A stretch of DNA of 38,212 nucleotides from Mycobacterium helveticum. Its GTDB lineage: Bacteria; Actinomycetota; Actinomycetes; Mycobacteriales; Mycobacteriaceae. Below, one piece after another: positions 35,365-38,212 of this stretch. The stretch is taken from positions 1-38,212 of the forward strand of contig NZ_VMQU01000048.1 in the NCBI RefSeq assembly GCF_007714205.1. The letters run 5' to 3'. The position numbers and the translations under genes are program-made. The notes beneath the pieces are model-generated. The model did not search any database, was not told where the DNA came from, and saw nothing but the letters and a program-made list of their open reading frames with translations. The first letter of the stretch is position 1. Each line of letters starts with the position of its first letter.

Positions 35365-37148
35365 AGGCGCGACTCCCCCAGCCACAGCGCACTCGCGCCG
35401 TTCAGCGTCCGCTCGAGGTTCTCCAGAATCCCGACGACCGCGCGGCCCGCCAGCGCACCCAGCGCGTCGGGCAACGACGCGGCGGCGGGCTGCGAGGACG
35501 CGCGCGGCCGCACCATGTCCAGCAGCGAATGGCCCGGATAGCCGACCAGGCGCACCTCGGTGTCCTCGTCGAACCCCGCCAGGATCTTGGCCCGGCGCAC
35601 CGCGGCCCGCAGCCCGCCGAGTTCGTCGACCAGGCCGCGCTCGCGGGCGTCGGCGCCGGTCCAAATCCGGCCCCGGGCCACGGCGTCCACCGCCTCGGTG
35701 CTCAAGTTGCGCCCGGCGGCGGCGCGCTCGACGAAGTCGGCGTAGAACAGGTCCACCTCCGCCTCGCGATGGGCCTGCTGCTCCGGGGTGAACGGCGCGT
35801 CGGCCGACCAGGCGTCGGCGTTGGCGTTGGTGCGCACGGTGTCCGAACCGACACCCAGGCGCTGCTTGAGGTCACGGATCACCAGCTTGCCGCTGAGCAC
35901 CCCGATCGAGCCGGTGATGGTGCCCGGATTGGCCACGATCGCGTCGGCCCCCATCGCCGCGTAGTAGCCGCCGGAGGCGGCGACCGCGCCCATCGACGCC
36001 ACCACCGGCTTGCCGCGCTCGCGCGCCCTGATCACCTCGCGCCAGATGGTTTCCGACGCGCTGACCGAACCCCCGGGGCTGTCGATCCGCACGACGATCG
36101 CGGCCACCGCGTCGTCGGCGGCGGCCGCACGCAGCGCCGCGGCGATGGTGTCGCCGCCCACGGAGGAGTTGCCGAACGGCAGGAACTGCGGGCCCCCGCG
36201 CCCGTTGACGATCGGGCCGTCGAGGGTGACCACGGCAAGCGTCGGCTTGGGCTTGCGGCCCGGGACCGACGGCACGGGCGGGGCCAGCCGCGCCCGTGCC
36301 GCGCCCGCGTAGCGCGTCAGGTACAGCCGGGGTGGGTCGCTTTCGTCTGAAACATCTTCGACGCCAACCATTTCCGCTATCCGGGCGTAGGCCTGGTCGC
36401 GGAAGCCGATCCGGTCGACCAGGCCGGCGGACACGGCGTCGTCGCGCAGCAGCGGGGCCCGGTCGGCCAGCGCGTCCAGCCCGTCGGGGTCGATCTTGCG
36501 CGACCGGGCGACCTCCTGCCACACCTGGTCCTGCAGGCTTTCCAGCATCCGGGTGACGGCCTCGCGGTGGGTCTTGGTGAAGCCGCTCTCGGTGAACAGG
36601 TTCGGCGCCGACTTGTACTCGCCGCGGGCGACGAACTGCGCTTCGACACCGGCCTTGTGGAGCGCGTCGCGCAGGAACAGCGCGTTGGTCGCGAAGCCGA
36701 TCAGCCCGACCGTTCCCGACGGTTGCATCCAGACCTCATGGAACGCCGAGGCCAGGTAGTACGACAGCGTGCCGGGATAGGTCTCGGCCCAGGCCAGCGA
36801 CGGCTTGGCCGCGCCGAATGCCGCGATCGCCTCGCGCAGCTCCTGAACCGCCGCCACCGGGGCGGCCGCGAGCTGCACGCGGGCGATCATCCCGGCGACC
36901 CGGGGATCCCCGGCGGCGCGGTGAATCGCGGCCACCGTGTCGCGCAGCGCCATCGGACGCCCGCCCCCGGTGATGACGGCCAGCGGGTCGAAGCCCGTCG
37001 TCTCCGGCGGCACCGCGCGCAGGTCGAGCTCGAGCACGCAACCGTTGGGTACGCCGTGGTGGCGCGCGGTGTCGAGCCGGCCGGCCAGGGCACGGACGTC
37101 CTTCGCGAGATCGGGGACACCGGGAATCGAGGGCGGGAACGCGAACAT
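35361..37148 (-). CDS. sppA: Signal peptide peptidase A (protease IV), S49 family
   Basis: 595-aa double-domain serine peptidase that would degrade cleaved signal peptides or membrane-associated peptides. It uses a Ser-Lys dyad: Lys179 in [17 protein letters not shown] (N-terminal half) and Ser392 in [17 protein letters not shown] (C-terminal half), the same split arrangement as E. coli Spp[13 protein letters not shown] is the conserved loop before the Ser. I see no obvious N-terminal membrane helix, unlike E. coli SppA. The ATG at 37148 fits the conserved MFAFPPS start; TACGCT (37162-37157) ends 8 nt upstream and may be a leaderless -10 box. Confidence 0.92.
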   Translation of the reverse strand: MFAFPPSIPGVPDLAKDVRALAGRLDTARHHGVPNGCVLELDLRAVPPETTGFDPLAVITGGGRPMALRDTVAAIHRAAGDPRVAGMIARVQLAAAPVAAVQELREAIAAFGAAKPSLAWAETYPGTLSYYLASAFHEVWMQPSGTVGLIGFATNALFLRDALHKAGVEAQFVARGEYKSAPNLFTESGFTKTHREAVTRMLESLQDQVWQEVARSRKIDPDGLDALADRAPLLRDDAVSAGLVDRIGFRDQAYARIAEMVGVEDVSDESDPPRLYLTRYAGAARARLAPPVPSVPGRKPKPTLAVVTLDGPIVNGRGGPQFLPFGNSSVGGDTIAAALRAAAADDAVAAIVVRIDSPGGSVSASETIWREVIRARERGKPVVASMGAVAASGGYYAAMGADAIVANPGTITGSIGVLSGKLVIRDLKQRLGVGSDTVRTNANADAWSADAPFTPEQQAHREAEVDLFYADFVERAAAGRNLSTEAVDAVARGRIWTGADARERGLVDELGGLRAAVRRAKILAGFDEDTEVRLVGYPGHSLLDMVRPRASSQPAAASLPDALGALAGRAVVGILENLERTLNGASALWLGESRL

Positions 37149-37156
37149 ATTCCGCC

Positions 37157-37182
37157 AGCGTACCGATCGCGCGCCGTACGGT
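37157..37182. promoter_or_regulatory. Divergent leaderless promoter pair between sppA and an LLM gene
   Basis: Only 40 bp separate the two start codons. TACGCT on the minus strand (37162-37157) lies 8 nt before the sppA ATG, and TACGGT on the plus strand (37177-37182) lies 6 nt before the GTG at 37189. Both fit TANNNT, and there is little room for leaders. Confidence 0.45.
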
Positions 37183-37188
37183 GAGGCG

Positions 37189-38115
37189 GTGAGGTTCTCC
37201 ATCGCCATCCCCCAATTCGACTACGACGGCTTCGACGCTCCCGGGCTGCGCTCGTACCTCGCGCGCGCCGAGGAGCTGGGGTTCGAGGCGGGCTGGGTGC
37301 TCGAGCAGATCGTCGGGGCGGCACCGCTGCTGGCACCGCTGGAGCTGCTGGCGTGGTGCGCGGCGAGCACGCAGCGGCTGCGGCTGGGCGTCGCCGTCCT
37401 GGTGACGTCCCTGCACGATCCGCTCCAGCTGGCCTCGGCCGCGACCGCCGTCGACCGGCTCAGCCACGGACGGCTCGACATCGGCGTGGGGACCGGGGGC
37501 GGCTCGCGCCGGTTCGCTGCGTTCGGGGTGGACAAGTCGACGTACATCTCCTACTTCACCGAGGGGCTGGAGCTGATGAAGGCGGCCTGGTCCGACGAGC
37601 CCCGGGTGACGTTCCACGGCCGGTTCCGCGACGTCGACGACCTGCCCATCGCGCCCAAGCCGGTGCAGCGGCCGCACCCGCCGATCTGGTTCGGCGGGCT
37701 CGCACCCACGGCCCTGGCCAGGGCGGTGCGCCACGGTGACGCGTTTCTGGGCGCCGGGTCGTCGAGCACCGAGGCGTTCGCCGGAGCCGTCGAGGTGGTG
37801 CGCCGCGAGCTGCACGAGCAGCAGCAGGACGCGGCGCGCTTCACCATCGGCAAACGGGTCTACCTGATGGTCGACGACGACGCGGCACGGGCCCGCGAGC
37901 GGGTGCTCGCCGGGTTGCGGCGCATCTACGGCAAGATGCCCGGCATCGATGCGGTGCCGGTGTCGGGAACGCCCGGCGACGTCACCCGCGGGCTGCGCGA
38001 GGTGATCGACGCCGGGGCCCAGACGCTGCTGCTCAACCCCGTGGGCACCGATGTCCCGGAGAACCGCGAGCAGATGGAACGCCTTGCCGCGGAGGTGATC
38101 CCGCAGCTCACCTAG
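37189..38115 (+). CDS. LLM-class (luciferase-like, F420/flavin-dependent) oxidoreductase
   Basis: 308 aa. RFSIAIPQFDYDGFD starts the barrel; LRLGVAVLVTSLHDPLQLASAATAVDRLSHGRLDIGVGTGGG is the family core; RPHPPIWFGGLAPTALARAVRHGDAFLGAG lies in the second half. It belongs to a different LLM subgroup from the tandem pair at 11.9-13.6 kb, with little similarity beyond the fold. The GTG start is set by a TANNNT box 6 nt upstream and the absence of a Shine-Dalgarno. The substrate is unknown; F420 or FMN use is inferred from the family. Confidence 0.85.
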   Translation: MRFSIAIPQFDYDGFDAPGLRSYLARAEELGFEAGWVLEQIVGAAPLLAPLELLAWCAASTQRLRLGVAVLVTSLHDPLQLASAATAVDRLSHGRLDIGVGTGGGSRRFAAFGVDKSTYISYFTEGLELMKAAWSDEPRVTFHGRFRDVDDLPIAPKPVQRPHPPIWFGGLAPTALARAVRHGDAFLGAGSSSTEAFAGAVEVVRRELHEQQQDAARFTIGKRVYLMVDDDAARARERVLAGLRRIYGKMPGIDAVPVSGTPGDVTRGLREVIDAGAQTLLLNPVGTDVPENREQMERLAAEVIPQLT

Positions 38116-38212
38116 TGGCGCGGGCACACCCCCAAAACCCCCCAAAAAACAAGGTTTTTGGGGGGTTTGGGGGGGGGGGCCGGGGGGGAACAAGGGGGGG
38201 GCGGCCCCCCCC
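38116..38212. other. Homopolymer-rich contig end with a snap-back inverted repeat
   Basis: After the LLM stop the sequence collapses into C, A and G runs. A perfect 14-bp inverted repeat of A/C runs against T/G runs (38135-38148 with 38155-38168, 6-nt loop) is followed by runs of up to about eleven G and a final C run. This is unlike the coding composition and resembles a fold-back read or mis-assembly more than a terminator. No gene is supported here. Confidence 0.7.

Noticed and set aside
32527..35664. Minus-strand open frame of about 1045 codons opposite the methyltransferase array
   Set aside because: Its apparent internal repeats only mirror the similarity of the plus-strand paralogues. 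There is no domain, start signal or ribosome binding site.
38116..38212. Rho-independent terminator or G-quadruplex at the end of the window
   Set aside because: The stem is built from homopolymer runs, and long G and C runs continue to the edge. A fold-back or low-quality contig end is more likely than biology.

Overview
This window is high-GC actinobacterial DNA (about 70% GC by eye). It almost certainly comes from a slow-growing Mycobacterium of the M. avium-complex type or a close relative. The evidence is an ESX-4 type VII secretion locus, a PE-family protein with Gly-rich repeats, the sigL-rslA pair, several UPF0677 methyltransferases, and gene order that matches what I recall of two separate M. 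tuberculosis segments (about Rv3447c-Rv3465 and Rv0753c-Rv0724). Species assignment is inference; I could not run a search.

Layout. 1-5.3 kb is the ESX-4 core: eccC4 (cut by the window edge), eccD4, mycP4 and convergent eccB4. 5.4-6.9 kb holds a cutinase-like esterase (cut3 type) and the broken remains of a second (cut4 type). 6.9-11.5 kb is a complete minus-strand alpha operon: infA, rpmJ, rpsM, rpsK, rpsD, rpoA, rplQ, truA. 11.7-13.6 kb has a histidine-kinase gene relic followed by two tandem luciferase-like (LLM) oxidoreductases. 13.7-15.3 kb is rmlB-rmlC, two of the dTDP-L-rhamnose genes needed for the mycobacterial cell-wall linker. 15.4-18.4 kb contains a PE-domain aspartic protease and a FetA/FetB-type ABC exporter. 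18.5-22.1 kb is a valine-catabolism operon (mmsA, fadE9, mmsB).

22.2-27.2 kb has a small SpoIIAA/STAS-like gene, then a minus-strand run secY, adk, mapA, sigL, rslA, marR. A recognisable SigL-type promoter and an unusually strong ribosome binding site precede sigL. 27.5-35.4 kb has four UPF0677 methyltransferases (one alone, three in tandem), a GNAT protein, and a kinase / 2-hydroxyacid dehydrogenase / class II aldolase group (xylB, serA2, fucA) with a coupled small gene that carries a PDTPL minisatellite. 35.4-38.1 kb has sppA and a divergent third LLM oxidoreductase. The last 97 bases are homopolymer-rich and look like a damaged contig end.

The most distinctive signal not explained by the gene list is a set of short perfect tandem duplications at gene junctions: 14 bp at fetA/fetB, 16 bp at sigL/rslA, 12 bp at the mapA stop, 15 bp in the gene behind fucA, and 6 bp in the leader of the PE protease. 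Several change how neighbouring genes are translationally coupled. I found no CRISPR array, insertion sequence, prophage or tRNA.
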